Positions 42,658-55,258 are shown, counted from the first letter of the stretch. The stretch: DNA of 64,000 nucleotides from Nocardia arthritidis (GCF_011801145.1 NZ_CP046172.1:7378001-7442000); one strand, 5' to 3'. The notes: generated by a model from the sequence alone, not told the origin. A program made the numbers and translations.

Positions 42658-45600
42658 GTCGCACGCAGCTCCCGGCGATCCATCCGCGCGTGCTCCGCCA
42701 GCACCCTGCCGATTTCCGGCAGCGCGCGCGGCGCGGTCATCTCGTCGTGGGCGACCGGCAGCGAGTAGGTGGTGATCGCTCCGGTGACGTGCGGCCGCCA
42801 CCGCTGGGCGGCCGCATCCGGATCGGTCTTCGGCGTACCGTCCGGCTCGTATGCCGCGGCGAAGAAGATCAGGTCGCCGTCGTAGCGGGACGGACGGTAG
42901 CCGGGCACCATCCGGACCGCCGCGTTGTAGGAGTCGGTGAGCCGGATCAGGTCGGCGGCGGTGACGTCGAGCGCGCCGGCCAGCGTCGCGCGGATGGCCG
43001 CGGCCGCGGCGTCGGCGGTCAGCTCCGGCGAATCGGTGTGCACGCCGAACACCGGTCCGAAGGCGTGCACGAATTCGCCGGGTGTCCACGGTTCGGGTGA
43101 ATCCACCTGCCGCGCGGCGAGATCCGCGTCGAGCAGGGTCAGCCGCACCGATTCGCCCGCGCGCCGCAGCCGGGCGGCGATCTCGTGCGCGACGAAGCCG
43201 CCGAACGACCAGCCGAGCAGTTCGTACGGTCCGTGCGGCGCCACCTCGCGGATCTCGCGCACATACCTGCGCGCGTACTCGCGAATCGTGCTCGGCGCGA
43301 GTTCGCCTGCGGCGCCCGATAATTCGGGCGCCTGCAACCCGTAGACCGGGCGCCCCGGCTCGAGGTGCGCGGCGAGGCCGGTGTAGCTCCAGGCGAGTCC
43401 GGAGGCGGGGGCGACGCAGAACAGCGGCGGCAGTTCGGGATTCGCGACCGGACGGATCGGCAGCAGCACATCGAGCGCGGAGCGCGCGCCGCGGCGTTCG
43501 GCCGCGCCCGCCGTACCCGCGCCGATCTTCTCGGCCAGCCCACCGACCGTCGAATCGGCGAATATGGCCAGCACCGCCACCTCGGCCCCGAGCGCCTCGC
43601 GCAGGGCGCGTACCGCGCGCACCGCGCTGAGCGAATTGCCGCCGAGCGCGAAGAAATCGTCGTCCAGGCCGATTCCGGCCGGATCGATGTCGAGCACCCC
43701 CGCATACGCCGCGGCCACCGCCCGCTCGATATCCGTCTCGGCGGGCCGGAAGACCTCGGATCGGCGGCGAACCGGAACCTCGGTGCCGTCGGCCAGATTT
43801 CGCGCGGTGAGCGCTGCCTGCTCGGCCGGTGAGTCGAACAGGTCGATCGCGCCGACGCGAACCCGAGGATCGGCGAGCACCGCCCGCACGGCCCGATGCA
43901 GCGCCGCGCCGAATCCGGCAACCGTGTCCTCGTCGAAAAGCTCCGCGGCATAGTCGAAGTGGCCGTCGATACCGTCCGGGGCGCCGGAATCGCCGAGTTG
44001 CTCGGCGATATGCAGATGCAGATCGAACTGGGAGATCCCGGTTTCGATCTCCAGTGCCGCGAATTCCAGTCCGGGCAGCGCGAATCGGGTGGGTGCGAGG
44101 TTCTCGAACGAGAACGCCACCTGATACAGCGGATGCCATGCGGTGGACCGGACCGGGTCCACCGCCTCCACCAACTGTTCGAACGGCACATCGGTGTTGG
44201 CCAGCGCGCGCAGGTCGCGCTCCCGGATATCGGTGAGCAGTTCGATGAACGACCGATCCGCCCCCACCTCGGTGCGGAACACCACGGTGTTCACGAACAT
44301 GCCGACCAGATCATCCAATTCGGGCGCGCCGCGCCCGGCCACCGGGGTGCCGACGGCGATATCATCGGTGCCCGACAGCCGGGCCAGCAGCACCGCGAAC
44401 AGCGCGTGCAGCAGCATGAACAGCGAAACACCGCTTGCGCGTGCCAGTTCCGCCAGCGCGGCGTGGGTGGCCGCATCCAGTTCGAAGGGTATGCGGCCAC
44501 CGCGCATTCCGAGCATCCGCGGACGCGGGCGATCGGTGGGCAGCGGCAGATGGCCGGGCAGGCCGGCCAGCTCCTGTCGCCAGAACGTGAGCTGTTGTGC
44601 CGCGACCGATTCCGGGTCGTCCGCCGAGCCGAGCAGATCACGTTGCCAGAGCGCGAAATCGGCGTACTGGACCGGCAGCGGCGTCCACTCCGGTGCGGTC
44701 GCGGCGGCGCGAGCCGCGTAGGCGACGGCGATATCGCGCGCCAGCGGGGTGAACGACCAACCGTCACCGGCGATGTGATGCAGCACCAACACCAGCACGT
44801 GTTCGCGCGGGCCGAGCCGCAGCACCGCACCGCGCACCGGAACCTCGGTCGTCACATCGAACGGCGCCATCGCCATTTCCCGGACACAGTGTCCGGCAAC
44901 GGCTTCGGTGACGTCGCGAACGGGCAGTTCGACTTCGGCGGCGGGCCGGACCAGCTGTACCGGACCCTGCTCCGTCTCCGGATACACGGTGCGCAACACC
45001 TCGTGCCGCACCACCAGGTCGGCGATCGCCGATCGCAGTGCGGCCAGATCCAATTCGCCGGTGAGGCGCAGCGCGATCGGCATGTTGTACGCGCCGGAAT
45101 CGGTGTCGAGCCGGTTGAGGAACCACATCCGCCGCTGTGCGAGCGACAGCGGGGCCGCGCCGGCCCGCTCGTAGCGACGCAAAGGCGGACGCGCGCTGTG
45201 CTGTTCGGTGCGTACGGCGGCCAACCGCGCGGCGGTCGGTGCGTCGAACAGGTCGCGCAGACCGACCGTGACGGACCGGGTCGCGTGCAACCTGCTCACG
45301 ACTTTCGTTGCGAGCAGGGAGTTTCCGCCGAGTTCGAAGAAGGAGTCGTCGATGCCGATCGCTTCGACACCCAGCACCTCGGCGAACACCTCGACGATCG
45401 CCCGCTCCCGCGATGTGCGCGGGGCGCGGTGGGTCCGGCGCGCGGCCACACCGGGCACCGGCAGCGCGGCACGGTCGAGCTTGCCGACCGGCGTCATCGG
45501 AATGCTGTCCAGCACAACGATTGCCGAGGGCACCATGTAGGAGGGCAGGGTGGCCGCGAGCTGTTCACGTGCCCGGTCGGTGTCCACCCGTGCGCCGGGT

Positions 45601-48600
45601 GCGGGCAACACATACGAAACCAGCGTCGTACCGCTCGTCTCGACCGAGTGCCCGACCGTGACCGCGAAGTCGATTTCCGCGAGACCCATGAGGGCGCTGT
45701 CGATTTCGCCGAGTTCGACCCGCAGGCCCCGAATCTTCACCTGGAAGTCGCTGCGGCCCAGGTACTCCAGCGCGCCGCCGTCCAACGGCCTGCGCACCAG
45801 GTCGCCGGTGCGATACATGCGCTCACCCGGCCCGCCGAACGGGTCGGCGACGAAACGCCCCGCGGTCAAACCGAACCGGCCGAGGTAGCCGCGGGCCAGT
45901 GCCGCCCCCGCCAGGTACAGCTCGCCGACCGCGCCTGCGGGAACCGGACGCAACCAGCCGTCGAGAACCAGGGCGGTCGCGCCGTGGATCGGCCCGCCGA
46001 TGGTGACCGGTTCGCCCGCCGTCAGCGGAGCGCTTCCGGTGGCCCAGATGGTGAATTCGCTCGGCCCGTACAGATTCGGCATGCGGCGGCCCGGCGCCCA
46101 CCTGGCCACCAGCTCCGGTCCGCAGGCCTCGCCCGCGACGGCCAGCAGCCGCAGGTCCGGCAGCCGCTCCGGTTCCATGGTCGCCAGCGCCGACGGGGTG
46201 ATCACGGTATGCGTGACCCCCTCGGCACGCAGCAGATCCTCCAGTGCCGCACCGGCGTACACGTCCGGGCTCGCCACCACCAGCCGCCCGCCGTGCGCGT
46301 GGGCGAGCAGGATTTCGAAGACCGAGGCGTCGAAGCTCGGCGACGCGACGTGCAGCACCCGGGCATCCGGGCCGGTGTTCAACGAATCATGCTGCGCGGC
46401 AACAACTCCGGCCAGGCCACGGTGCCCGAGCTGCACCGCCTTCGGCCTGCCGGTGGAGCCGGAGGTGTAGATCAGATAGGCGGTCTGGTCGAGGCGGATC
46501 GGCGCACCGCGCTCGATATCGCCGATCGGACCTGCGGACCGGGTCAGCGAATCGGCAACGGTGGCAACGTCGTCCAGCACCAGCCAGTCGACGGTCGCGG
46601 GCAGGTTGGCGCGGCTGCCGTCGACCGTCAGGCCGATTCCGGCGTGCGCGTCCGCGACCACGTTGGCGATGCGGTCGGCCGGATGGCCGGGATCCACCGG
46701 GACGAAGGCCGCGCCGGACTTGGCGACCGCCCACACCGCGACCACCGAATCGATCGAGCGGGGCAGGGCGAGCAGCACCCGGTCGTCCGGGCCGACACCG
46801 CGTTCGAGCAGCAACCTGGCCAAACGGTTTGCCCGGCGGTCGAGTTCGCGGTAGGTCAGCCGGATGCCGTTGTGCGAGAGCGCGACGGCCTCCGGATACG
46901 CCGCGACCGAAGCGGCGAGCAGTTCCGGCAGAGTACGTTGCGCCGGGGCGGCGGGACCGGGGATGACCGCCGGTTCGGCGGGTTCCAGTGCGGCGACACG
47001 GGTTTCGGCGTCGATACCGCCGATCCGCGCCAGCAGCGCCGCGAAGCGGTCCAGCAGTGCGGTCGCGGACTCCGCGTCTAGCACACCGGCCTGGTATTTG
47101 AGCGTCACATGCAGCGGACCTCCAGCGCCCCGGTGCGGCATGACCTGAAGGCTCAGCGGATAGGGGGTACCGTCGGCGCCGGTCACGTCGAGCACCCGCA
47201 TCCCGGCGATATCCGGCATGGCGGCCAGCGCGTCGCGGTCCACCGGATAGGACTCGAATACCGTTGCCGTATCGAATAATTCGCCGAGCCCGGCGGCACG
47301 CTGAATATCCGCGAGCCCGAGATGCTGATGGTCGAGCAGGTCAGTTTGCGCGGCGCGGGTGCGGCGCAGCAGTTCGGCGACGGTCAGCCCGGGGGCCAGA
47401 CGAACCCGGACCGGGACGGTGTTGATGAACAACCCGATGGTCTGCTCGACACCGGCCAGCTGCGGCGGGCGGCCTGCGACGGTACCGCCGAATACCACGT
47501 CGTCGCGACCGGTCCTGGCGCGCAGGATGAGCGCCCACGCCACCTGCACCGCGGTATTCAGCGTCGCGCCGCTGTCGCGGACCACATCCCGCACGGCCGC
47601 AACGGTTTCCGCGTCGATCACCGCGGTGATCGCACCGGCGGGCGCACCCGAGGCGGGTGTCGCGGCGGCGAGCGTCGGCGCGTCGATGCCCGAAAGCGCC
47701 CGCGCCCACGCGGTTTCCGCGGCGGCGCGGTCCTGGGCGGCCAGCCAGGCGAGGAAATCGCGGTAGGACGGTGCGGGCGGCAGGGCGCTCGCGTCGCCGT
47801 CGGTCGCGTAGAGGGTCAACAGCTCCTGTACGAGCAGCGGCGTCGACCAGCCGTCGAGCAGGATGTGATGGTTGGTCAGCAGCAGGCGGTAGGCGTCCGT
47901 GCCGGTCCGGATCAGGTGCAGCCGCAGCAGCGGCGGCTCGGTCAGGTCGAACGGCGTCGCTGCGTCGGCGGCCAGCAGTTCGGCGTAGGCGTCCGCGTCG
48001 GCGATTTCGCTGAACCGCCAAGGTATTTCGCCCTCACCGACAACGAGCTGCCTCGGCCCGTCGTCGGTGAGCGCGAATGCCGCCCGGAGACTGTCGTGCC
48101 GGATCAGCAGCGCGGTGGCGGCGCGCCGCAGCCGGGCTCGGTCGACGGTTCCGGACAGCGACAGCACGGTCTGCACCAGGTAGGTATCCGCGCCCGCCGC
48201 GAGGCCGGCGTGGAAGTACAGACCGAACTGCAGCGGGGACAGCGGCCACACCTCGGTGAGCGCCGGATACCGGCGCTCCCAGCCGTCGATATCGCGCTGC
48301 GCGGTCGCGACGAGCGGGAAATCCGACGGGGTGTGTCCGCCCGCGACAGCGGATTCGGCGTGCCGGGCGAGTGCGCGCAGCGCGGCGACCCACAGCCGAG
48401 CCAGCGCCGCCACCTCGGCCTCGGTGACGATCAGTCCGGCATACGTCCAGGTGGCCCGCAGCTGGTCGCCATCGGTCAGCGCGTTCACCTCGACCACGGC
48501 GGGCAGCGGCATCGCCGGATCCTGGGTGACCGCGAACGGCGTTGCCGCACCGGACCTTTCCCGGCTCGGCAGCCACGGCCCGGAGAACTCCGCCCGCACC

Positions 48601-51600
48601 CGGCCGAGATAGTTGAAACCCAGCTGCGGTGCGGGCCGCTCGGCGAGCACCGGGGCCGTCACCGAATTCAGATGGCGCAGCAGGCCATACCCGATACCGT
48701 TGTCCGGCACCACACGCAGCTGCTCCTTGATCAGCTTGATCGCCTGTCCGGCCGCGGAACCGCCCGCGAACGCCTCGTCGATATCGATCCCGGTGAGATC
48801 GAGCCCGACCGGGAAGATAGTGGTGAACCAGCCAACCGTCCGGCCGAGCTCGGCATGGGCCGAAATCCCCTGCCCCACCTGCTCCTCGCGACCGTGGCCC
48901 TCCAGCGCGACAACCACACGATCATGACCCGCCTCGCGCTCCCGCCGCCATCGGGCGACCGCCAGCGCCAACGCCGTCAGCAACATATCGTTCGCACCAC
49001 CGTGGAAGCGCTCCACCAGAGTGCCGAGTACGGCGTTGGTTATCTCGGCGGGCACTTGAATGTCGATGCGCCCCATGGTTGCGACGGTGTCGATCGCGGG
49101 GTCGAGCTGCCGCACACCGAGGCTCAGCTCCGCCCCGTCGAGCATGCGCTCCCAGAGCGGACGCTCGGCGACCCGTTCCGGCCGCACCGCCTCGTCGACC
49201 AGCGCCTGCGCCCAGCGCCGCGCCGAGGTGCCGACATCCATCAGTTCAGGCGCGCGCCCGGCCGACACCTGCCCCCACGCGGTCAGCAGATCCGGCAACA
49301 GAATCCGCCAGGAAACCCCGTCCACCACCAGGTGATGCAGCACCAACCACAACGAACCCGGCTGTCCCGCGCCACGATCCAGCCACACCGCGCGCGACAC
49401 CACACCCGAGCGCGGGTCGAGCAGGTCGGCCGCGGCCGCCAATTCCCGCTCGACCCATTCGGCCTCGGAAATATCTTCTCCGGTGATCGCGGGCGCGGTG
49501 CGCGGGCCGAGGTCAGCCGTAGGCGCGGCGCATACGGGAACGCCGAGATGCGCGTGCCGCAGCATGGTTTCGGCCCGGACGGCGCCGACAGGGCGAGCGG
49601 TGAGCGTCCATCCGTCGGCAGTTCTATCGAGCCGTGCACGCAGCATGTCGTGCCGATCGATGACCGCTTGCAGGGTGGCGACGAGGGTCGGCTCGTCGAT
49701 GCCGACCGGCAGCTCCACCAGCATCGCCTGCGCGAATCTGTCGAAATGCCCGTGCGCGAGCAGACTTTCGGCGATGGGCAGTGGGCGCATCGGGCCGATG
49801 CCGCCGCCCGGCAGCTCGTCGAGTACCGGCGCGGCCGCCGCGATATCGGTGGCAATGGCGGCCAATCCGGCAACGGTCTTGCGCTCGAACACGTCTCGCG
49901 CGCCGAAGGCTATGCCCGCGGCCTTGGCGCGGGCCACCAGCTGCACCGAGACGATGCTGTCCCCGCCGAGTGCGAAGAAGCTGTCGTCGGCTCCCACCGA
50001 ATCGATGCCGAGCACCTCGGCGAACAGACCGGCGATCAGCCGTTCGCGCTCGGTTGCCGGTGCGCGCGAAATGCGCTCGCGGACGGTGAAATCCGGTGCG
50101 GGCAGGGCCGCGCGGTCGATTTTCCCCGCGGTGGTGAGCGGGAATTCCGCGAGCGGCACGATCGCGGCGGGCACCAGGTGCTCCGGCAGGAATCCGGCGA
50201 CGAAGCTCGTCAGCTCGTCTGGATCGACGCCCGGATCGACAACGACATAGGAGACCAGAACGGTGCCGCCCGCGGGAGTCGTCGTCGGCATCGTAAACGC
50301 CTGTGCCACAGCAGGATGCCGCAGCAGCCCGCCATCGACCTCGCCCGGTTCGACACGCAGCCCGCGCAGCTGCACCTGTGCGTCATCGCGCCCGAGGAAC
50401 TCCAGAACGTAGCGTTCGCCGCGGACGACCCAGCGCACCAGATCACCGGTGCGGTACATCCGAGCGCCGGACGGTGCGGCGACGAAACGCGCCGCGGTGA
50501 GCGCGAATCGGCCCAGATAACCGCGGGCCACACCCGGCCCGGTCAGGTACAGCTCGCCGACCGCGCCCACCGGCATCGGCCGCAGCGCGCGATCGAGCAC
50601 CACCGCCGCGACCCCGCGCATCGGACCGCCGATGGTGACCGGCTCGCCCGCGACCATCGGCGCGCTGTAGGTGGCGGCGACCGTCACCTCGGTCGGGCCG
50701 TAACTGTTGCTCAACCGCACCCGATTCGCCCACCGCGCAACCAGATCCGGCGGGCAGGACTCGCCGCCGACCACGACGGCCCGCAGCTCGGGCAGCAGCG
50801 CCGGATCCACGGTGGCCAGTACGGCCGGTGCGACGGACAGCGCGTTCACCCGGGAATCTCGCAGCACCGCCGCCAACTCCGCACCCGCATACGCCCGCGG
50901 CGGCACGATCACCGAGGTCGCCCCCGCCGCGAAGGCGACGAGCAACTCCTCGATCGAGGAGTCGAAACTCGGCGAATCCGCGTGCCCGACCCGGGAATCC
51001 GGGCCGACCAGCAATGCGTCCCGCGATTCCGCGACCAGATTGGCCAGCCCCCGGTGCGAAACCACCACGCCCTTGGGCATTCCCGTCGATCCGGACGTGT
51101 AGATGACATAGGCGGCGTTGTCCGGGCGAACCGGTACCGCCACCGGATCGGAAGACTCTGCGGCACACAGTGTTTCGAGATCGTCCAGGACCAGCCAGTC
51201 CACCTCGTCGGGTAATCCGGGCAGCACGGCGGCCACGGTGAGCCCGAGCGAAACGCCGGAATCTCGCACCATGTGTCGCAGCCGCTCGACGGGCATCGCC
51301 GGATCGATCGGCACGAACGCCGCGCCGGTCTTGGCGACCGCCCACACCGCGAGCACCGACGCGACGGACCGACCGACCGCCATCCCGACCATGGTCTCCG
51401 GCCCCGCACCGCGCGCGATCAGCACCCGCGCGAGTCGCGAAGAGCGAGCGTCGAGTTCGGCATAGGTCAGCTCGACCGTCCCGGCCAGTACGGCCACCCC
51501 GTCCCGGTTCCGCGCGACACCGGCCGCCAGCAGTTCCGGGAGGGTCGCCGGCGCAACCGATTCCGCCCCGGATACCGGTACGAGCGCGGCCAGCTCCGCC

Positions 51601-52964
51601 GGTTCCAGCAGTTCGATCTCCGAAACCCGTTGCTGCGCACCCGCTGCCAGGAACCGATGCAGGTAGCCGACGAAACGCTGATGATGGCGGGCCAATTCGG
51701 TTTCGGTGTAGCGATTCGGATTGGCCTGGAAGTCGATATGGGTGCTCTCCCCCGCGATTCCGGGATACAGGTTGACGAACAGATCCTCGATCAGCCCGGA
51801 GGTGAGCACGTGCAGCCGCCCCGTCGCCGTGCCGAGCACCACCTTGTTGTCGAAGGCCATGATGTTGACCGACGGCCCGAATCCGGCCATCCGGTCGGCG
51901 GCGAAGCCGAGATCGCGCAGGATATCCTCCTGCCGATATCGCTGCCTGCGCAGCGCGCCGGTGAGTTCGTGCTGGGTGGCGCGAATCGCCTCGCCCACCG
52001 TGGTTTCGGCCGTCCCGATGCGCAGCGGCACCACATTCGCCACCATGCCGCCCGAACGCCGCAGCACGGCCGTGGTGCGCGCCGAAACCGGCAGGCTCAG
52101 CAGCACCTCGTCGTGCGCGGATTTCCGAGCGCCACAGGTCATCCGGGAGAGATAGGCGGCGAAGGCCGCGACCAGCACCGGCGCCGCACTCGAATTCGCC
52201 TGGCGCGCGACCCGTTCCAGCAGTTCTGCGGTCTGCTTCGGCAGCGTCGCGCTGACCAGCAGCGGATGTGCGTCGGCGGGCGCGGTCGACGTGGAAAGGC
52301 TAGGCGCCGCGGGCGCGCCGTCCAGCCGTCGCGCCCAGTATTCGCGGTCGGCCCGGAATCGGTCCGAATCCCGGTACGCGGCATCGGCGGCCACGATCTC
52401 CGTCAGACATTGCGCGCGCGACGGCGGCTCCGGCTCGCCGTGCACCCGCGCGGTGTAGAGCTCGGCGATCCGCGCGACCATGGTCGCCGCGGCGTATCCG
52501 TCCAGCGCGATGTGGTGAATCCGGGTGTACCACAGGTATTTGCGGTCCGCGACGCGCAGCACCGCACCGCGCACCAGGCGGTCGCGCAGCAGGTCGAGCG
52601 GCGCGGTGTAGTCGGCCCGCATCCACTCCCGCGCGACATCGAGCGGATCGGGTGCGCCACGCAGATCGATGACGTCCAGTTCGGTCGCCAACTCGGGATC
52701 GACCTGCTGATAAGGGATTCCATCGATCTCGAGCAGCCGCAGATAGCCGGTGCCGAATTCGCGGCCGACCCGCAGCCCCACCTCGGTGAGCACATCCAGG
52801 TCCAGCTCGCCATCGATCTCGATGTACTGGGCCATCGAGATCGGCGCGGCGCCCGCCACCTGCTGGGCGAACCAGATGCCGCGCTGCGCCGCGGACAGCG
52901 GGAACGGTCCGGCCACCGAATCGCGGTATGTCATTTCGTCGGATTCCATGCGACGCTGGGCCAT
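42651..52964 (-). CDS. Nonribosomal peptide synthetase, C-A-T-E-C-A-T-C-T-TE
   Basis: 3437 residues from ATG 52964 (GAGG upstream). Domains by residue: C1 ~18-460 (HHIALDG); A1 ~475-990 ([11 protein letters not shown] ~618); T1 Ser ~1001 (LGGDSI); E ~1050-1530 (HHLVVDG ~1208, RTVGWFT); C2 ~1565-2010 (HHILLDG ~1698); A2 ~2025-2505 ([10 protein letters not shown] ~2163); T2 Ser ~2546 (LGGNSL); C3 ~2605-3045 (HHIAGDG ~2730); T3 Ser ~3108 (LGGNSLS), directly after C3 with no A domain; TE ~3150-3430 (GWSFGG ~3251, AHDEM His). Aligned by eye to GrsA-Phe, A1 gives DSESVGSVAK, close to the lysine code DAESIGSVCK; A2 gives DAFVAALIWK, unassigned. An N-terminal C domain means an acyl or upstream peptidyl donor is condensed first. 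Coupled to two ABC permeases. Confidence 0.95.
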   Translation of the reverse strand: MAQRRMESDEMTYRDSVAGPFPLSAAQRGIWFAQQVAGAAPISMAQYIEIDGELDLDVLTEVGLRVGREFGTGYLRLLEIDGIPYQQVDPELATELDVIDLRGAPDPLDVAREWMRADYTAPLDLLRDRLVRGAVLRVADRKYLWYTRIHHIALDGYAAATMVARIAELYTARVHGEPEPPSRAQCLTEIVAADAAYRDSDRFRADREYWARRLDGAPAAPSLSTSTAPADAHPLLVSATLPKQTAELLERVARQANSSAAPVLVAAFAAYLSRMTCGARKSAHDEVLLSLPVSARTTAVLRRSGGMVANVVPLRIGTAETTVGEAIRATQHELTGALRRQRYRQEDILRDLGFAADRMAGFGPSVNIMAFDNKVVLGTATGRLHVLTSGLIEDLFVNLYPGIAGESTHIDFQANPNRYTETELARHHQRFVGYLHRFLAAGAQQRVSEIELLEPAELAALVPVSGAESVAPATLPELLAAGVARNRDGVAVLAGTVELTYAELDARSSRLARVLIARGAGPETMVGMAVGRSVASVLAVWAVAKTGAAFVPIDPAMPVERLRHMVRDSGVSLGLTVAAVLPGLPDEVDWLVLDDLETLCAAESSDPVAVPVRPDNAAYVIYTSGSTGMPKGVVVSHRGLANLVAESRDALLVGPDSRVGHADSPSFDSSIEELLVAFAAGATSVIVPPRAYAGAELAAVLRDSRVNALSVAPAVLATVDPALLPELRAVVVGGESCPPDLVARWANRVRLSNSYGPTEVTVAATYSAPMVAGEPVTIGGPMRGVAAVVLDRALRPMPVGAVGELYLTGPGVARGYLGRFALTAARFVAAPSGARMYRTGDLVRWVVRGERYVLEFLGRDDAQVQLRGLRVEPGEVDGGLLRHPAVAQAFTMPTTTPAGGTVLVSYVVVDPGVDPDELTSFVAGFLPEHLVPAAIVPLAEFPLTTAGKIDRAALPAPDFTVRERISRAPATERERLIAGLFAEVLGIDSVGADDSFFALGGDSIVSVQLVARAKAAGIAFGARDVFERKTVAGLAAIATDIAAAAPVLDELPGGGIGPMRPLPIAESLLAHGHFDRFAQAMLVELPVGIDEPTLVATLQAVIDRHDMLRARLDRTADGWTLTARPVGAVRAETMLRHAHLGVPVCAAPTADLGPRTAPAITGEDISEAEWVERELAAAADLLDPRSGVVSRAVWLDRGAGQPGSLWLVLHHLVVDGVSWRILLPDLLTAWGQVSAGRAPELMDVGTSARRWAQALVDEAVRPERVAERPLWERMLDGAELSLGVRQLDPAIDTVATMGRIDIQVPAEITNAVLGTLVERFHGGANDMLLTALALAVARWRREREAGHDRVVVALEGHGREEQVGQGISAHAELGRTVGWFTTIFPVGLDLTGIDIDEAFAGGSAAGQAIKLIKEQLRVVPDNGIGYGLLRHLNSVTAPVLAERPAPQLGFNYLGRVRAEFSGPWLPSRERSGAATPFAVTQDPAMPLPAVVEVNALTDGDQLRATWTYAGLIVTEAEVAALARLWVAALRALARHAESAVAGGHTPSDFPLVATAQRDIDGWERRYPALTEVWPLSPLQFGLYFHAGLAAGADTYLVQTVLSLSGTVDRARLRRAATALLIRHDSLRAAFALTDDGPRQLVVGEGEIPWRFSEIADADAYAELLAADAATPFDLTEPPLLRLHLIRTGTDAYRLLLTNHHILLDGWSTPLLVQELLTLYATDGDASALPPAPSYRDFLAWLAAQDRAAAETAWARALSGIDAPTLAAATPASGAPAGAITAVIDAETVAAVRDVVRDSGATLNTAVQVAWALILRARTGRDDVVFGGTVAGRPPQLAGVEQTIGLFINTVPVRVRLAPGLTVAELLRRTRAAQTDLLDHQHLGLADIQRAAGLGELFDTATVFESYPVDRDALAAMPDIAGMRVLDVTGADGTPYPLSLQVMPHRGAGGPLHVTLKYQAGVLDAESATALLDRFAALLARIGGIDAETRVAALEPAEPAVIPGPAAPAQRTLPELLAASVAAYPEAVALSHNGIRLTYRELDRRANRLARLLLERGVGPDDRVLLALPRSIDSVVAVWAVAKSGAAFVPVDPGHPADRIANVVADAHAGIGLTVDGSRANLPATVDWLVLDDVATVADSLTRSAGPIGDIERGAPIRLDQTAYLIYTSGSTGRPKAVQLGHRGLAGVVAAQHDSLNTGPDARVLHVASPSFDASVFEILLAHAHGGRLVVASPDVYAGAALEDLLRAEGVTHTVITPSALATMEPERLPDLRLLAVAGEACGPELVARWAPGRRMPNLYGPSEFTIWATGSAPLTAGEPVTIGGPIHGATALVLDGWLRPVPAGAVGELYLAGAALARGYLGRFGLTAGRFVADPFGGPGERMYRTGDLVRRPLDGGALEYLGRSDFQVKIRGLRVELGEIDSALMGLAEIDFAVTVGHSVETSGTTLVSYVLPAPGARVDTDRAREQLAATLPSYMVPSAIVVLDSIPMTPVGKLDRAALPVPGVAARRTHRAPRTSRERAIVEVFAEVLGVEAIGIDDSFFELGGNSLLATKVVSRLHATRSVTVGLRDLFDAPTAARLAAVRTEQHSARPPLRRYERAGAAPLSLAQRRMWFLNRLDTDSGAYNMPIALRLTGELDLAALRSAIADLVVRHEVLRTVYPETEQGPVQLVRPAAEVELPVRDVTEAVAGHCVREMAMAPFDVTTEVPVRGAVLRLGPREHVLVLVLHHIAGDGWSFTPLARDIAVAYAARAAATAPEWTPLPVQYADFALWQRDLLGSADDPESVAAQQLTFWRQELAGLPGHLPLPTDRPRPRMLGMRGGRIPFELDAATHAALAELARASGVSLFMLLHALFAVLLARLSGTDDIAVGTPVAGRGAPELDDLVGMFVNTVVFRTEVGADRSFIELLTDIRERDLRALANTDVPFEQLVEAVDPVRSTAWHPLYQVAFSFENLAPTRFALPGLEFAALEIETGISQFDLHLHIAEQLGDSGAPDGIDGHFDYAAELFDEDTVAGFGAALHRAVRAVLADPRVRVGAIDLFDSPAEQAALTARNLADGTEVPVRRRSEVFRPAETDIERAVAAAYAGVLDIDPAGIGLDDDFFALGGNSLSAVRAVRALREALGAEVAVLAIFADSTVGGLAEKIGAGTAGAAERRGARSALDVLLPIRPVANPELPPLFCVAPASGLAWSYTGLAAHLEPGRPVYGLQAPELSGAAGELAPSTIREYARRYVREIREVAPHGPYELLGWSFGGFVAHEIAARLRRAGESVRLTLLDADLAARQVDSPEPWTPGEFVHAFGPVFGVHTDSPELTADAAAAAIRATLAGALDVTAADLIRLTDSYNAAVRMVPGYRPSRYDGDLIFFAAAYEPDGTPKTDPDAAAQRWRPHVTGAITTYSLPVAHDEMTAPRALPEIGRVLAEHARMDRRELRATC

Positions 52965-53276
52965 CGTTCCTCGCTCGAAGTCGTCCTACCCACCGAGTCC
53001 GGGCGTTCGCCACAAACGCGCCGGTCCTTCGGTTTCAAATCTCGCCCGAGCGGCGGCCTTTCGATACCGCCCCAAGTGTCCGGACGACCGCTCCGAGGGT
53101 CAACGGATCCACACCTGGGTGTAAGCGCTGTTCAGTCCCGGAAAAGCGGCCGGCTTCCGACCGGTCCGAAGCCGGATGGCCCGAATCCACTGCATCCCAG
53201 GTGATTACGCGACACTCCGGGGCGGCGGCGCGCAGCCAGGTGACGGCCGCCCCGCGGATGGGTAAGGTATGCGCCG
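52965..53276. other. Divergent intergenic region upstream of the NRPS
   Basis: 312 bp between the NRPS (minus) and the peptidase-like gene (plus). I see no small gene, no iron-box-like (IdeR) palindrome and no SigF-like site. GGGTAAGGTATG at 53260-53271, close to ATG 53277, may be the -10 of a near-leaderless transcript. Confidence 0.4.
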
Positions 53277-53774
53277 ATGACCAGCATGGAAGCTCGTTTC
53301 CGTGACGCGACCCGGATCGTGCCCCTCCCCAGCCCGTGGAGCCTGAACGCGTACCTCGCTCAGGTGGCCGCGCACCGGGGTAGGTCGATCGCGATCCGGC
53401 CCGTCCCGGCGGCGGTGCTGAACGAATCCGGTTGCCGCGGCAGCGGTCTGTGGATCGCCCGCAAACATGACGACATCATCGTGTACGACGAGGCCGCGAC
53501 CGGCCGCAATGCCGACCACATCGTGCTGCACGAGGTGGGGCATATGCTGCTCGGCCACGGCCGGGCAGGCACCCATCCGGTGGACCGACTGGCCCCGACG
53601 CTAGCGACCCTGCTGCCGTCCATCTCCCCGCATTCGATCGAACATGTGCTGGGGCGCAACGAGTTCGGTGCGGAGTGGGAGCGGGAGGCGGAGGTGTTCG
53701 CGGATATGACGATGGTCTACGCGACGCTGCCGCGACGCAAGGTCCGCTCGTTCCGGCTGTTCGGGCGGCGTTAG
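53277..53774 (+). CDS. HExxH (ImmA/IrrE-like) metallopeptidase-domain protein
   Basis: 165 residues. A zinc-peptidase helix reads IVLHEVGHMLLGHGR (~83-97), preceded by the strand GLWIARKHDDIIVYDEAATG. A C-terminal EWEREAEVFADMTMVYA could supply the third, glutamate, ligand. In the IrrE/ImmA family such proteins cleave repressors or toxin-system partners. No XRE partner is adjacent on the same strand. Converges on the DUF4254 gene with a 2-bp gap. Confidence 0.75.
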   Translation: MTSMEARFRDATRIVPLPSPWSLNAYLAQVAAHRGRSIAIRPVPAAVLNESGCRGSGLWIARKHDDIIVYDEAATGRNADHIVLHEVGHMLLGHGRAGTHPVDRLAPTLATLLPSISPHSIEHVLGRNEFGAEWEREAEVFADMTMVYATLPRRKVRSFRLFGRR

Positions 53775-53776
53775 CG

Positions 53777-54229
53777 CTACCAGGGTCCGGTGACGCCGTC
53801 GGGCAGGCGGCGGGTGCCGACGCGCAATTCCTCGACCAGGTCCTGATAGGTGTCGGCGAGTTCGACCAGACGCACCCAGGCGTCGTAGAACACCGGCTCG
53901 GGCGCCTGCGCGAGCGGAACGAACGCCTGGGCGGTGAGCCGCGCTAGTCGGTCCACCAGTTGTCCGACCGTCTCGGTATGTGGCTGCGCCGCGGCGTCCG
54001 GCACGGGCGTCGCCAGCGTCACCCAGCGGTCGATGGCCCGGATGAGCTGGGTGCGGCGGCGATCCAGCTTGTCCATCTCGCACATCGGGGTGCGTTCGCG
54101 GATCTCGTGCAGCTGGGCCAGTTCCCCCGCGGCCTCCAGCATCGGGTGATCGTCGTGGGGCAGCCCCCGGCACGCGGCGATCAGCAGCTCCTTGCCGGGC
54201 AGGATCATGCGCTTGTCGGGATACGTCAT
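53777..54229 (-). CDS. DUF4254 family protein
   Basis: 150 residues from ATG 54229, with GGGGAG upstream. All-helical; conserved-looking segments are LAQLHEIRERTPMCEMDKLDRRRTQLIRAIDRWV and VGQLVDRLARLTAQAFVPLAQ with VFYDAWVRLVELADTYQDLVEEL. This matches the DUF4254 pattern (NxxLWxxEDxxR-like core replaced by MCEMDKLDRRR). Function unknown. The 233-bp stretch upstream to 54495 holds no gene I can support. Confidence 0.7.
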   Translation of the reverse strand: MTYPDKRMILPGKELLIAACRGLPHDDHPMLEAAGELAQLHEIRERTPMCEMDKLDRRRTQLIRAIDRWVTLATPVPDAAAQPHTETVGQLVDRLARLTAQAFVPLAQAPEPVFYDAWVRLVELADTYQDLVEELRVGTRRLPDGVTGPW

Positions 54230-54495
54230 AGTCTTCGCTCCCCCCGGCCGGCTGCTCACCACCTGTCATCGCTCTCTGCCGCAGTATGCCACCCAGACAC
54301 CGGCGTACCGACCGGATCCATCCACCTTCGATGGGGTCACCGATATGTCCTTATTTCGCCCTCCGGTTGCGGTCGGCTCGGGTTCGCGATAGCGCATCGG
54401 TCGCCGGATACCATGCAGGACAGGACATTTCGATCATCGGACCACAGCCAGGATCCGGTGGCTTACCGCGGCGAGCACCCGTCTGGGGCAGCGGC

Positions 54496-55239
54496 TCAGG
54501 ACACGGCGACGAGGTAGTCGGGTCCGCCGATGTAGCTGGTGTGCCCGGACTCCCCGTCCGCAGTGGTGGCCGCGACGATCGCGGCGGCGAATTCCTCGAT
54601 GGTGGGCAGCGCCGCCTGGTCGCGGCGCGTGGCGACCGCGTCCGGATCCCGGCGCTCCAGCAGGCGCACGATGATGGTGCCATCGATCATGTCGCCGGAG
54701 ACCACCCGCAGGGTGATGCCGCGACCGGCCAGTTCCGGGATCAGCGCGCGCAGCGCGTCCTCGCCCGCTCGCTTGCTCGCCGCGATCGGTTCGTAGTCGG
54801 CCGGGACCGGTTTGCGGCCGTGGAAGTGCGCCTGGTGGCTGGTGATGAAGACGATGCGGGAGCCGGATGGCATGAGCGGCAACGCCGTTCGCACCAGACG
54901 CAGCTGCGCGTCCCGGTTCAGCGCCATCGCGTAGCCGGGCGCGGCGCCGCGTTCCAACCCACCGGATGCGTTGAGTACCAGCACATCCAGGCGGCCGAAT
55001 TGTTCCGCGATCGAATCCATAAGCGCCCGAACCGAATCAGCGTCGGCAATATCGGCGCCGATGGCCACGGCGGCGCCGCCGGACGCGACGATCTCGTCGA
55101 CGACGGATTCGGCGCGCTTGCGCTTCTCCCGATAGTTGACGATCACCTGATCGCCACCCGCCGCGAGCTGCCGCGCCGTCTCCGCACCGATCCCGCGCGA
55201 AGCCCCGGTCACCAGCGCGATCCGCCGTTCGGTCGTCAT
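54496..55239 (-). CDS. SDR family oxidoreductase
   Basis: 247 residues. Motifs: TGASRGIGAETA, NYREKRKRAE (NADPH-type Arg), LNASGGLERG and ITSHQAHFHG (catalytic Ser). Instead of a compact YxxxK the site reads YEPIAASKRAGEDAL, so either the Tyr-Lys spacing is longer or another residue serves. Divergent from an HxlR regulator 50 bp away, which probably controls it. Confidence 0.87.
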   Translation of the reverse strand: MTTERRIALVTGASRGIGAETARQLAAGGDQVIVNYREKRKRAESVVDEIVASGGAAVAIGADIADADSVRALMDSIAEQFGRLDVLVLNASGGLERGAAPGYAMALNRDAQLRLVRTALPLMPSGSRIVFITSHQAHFHGRKPVPADYEPIAASKRAGEDALRALIPELAGRGITLRVVSGDMIDGTIIVRLLERRDPDAVATRRDQAALPTIEEFAAAIVAATTADGESGHTSYIGGPDYLVAVS

Positions 55240-55258
55240 AGCTCACCCTTCGTTCTGC

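Noticed and set aside
43896..47081. Long plus-strand open frame (1061 codons) antisense to the NRPS
   Set aside because: High-GC antisense shadow of C, T and A domains; arginine- and glycine-rich with no domain pattern. The same applies to 47322-51215 and 51273-53204.
52965..53276. Iron-responsive (IdeR) box upstream of the NRPS
   Set aside because: No TTAGG-type 19-bp palindrome found, so the NRPS is not annotated as a siderophore synthetase.
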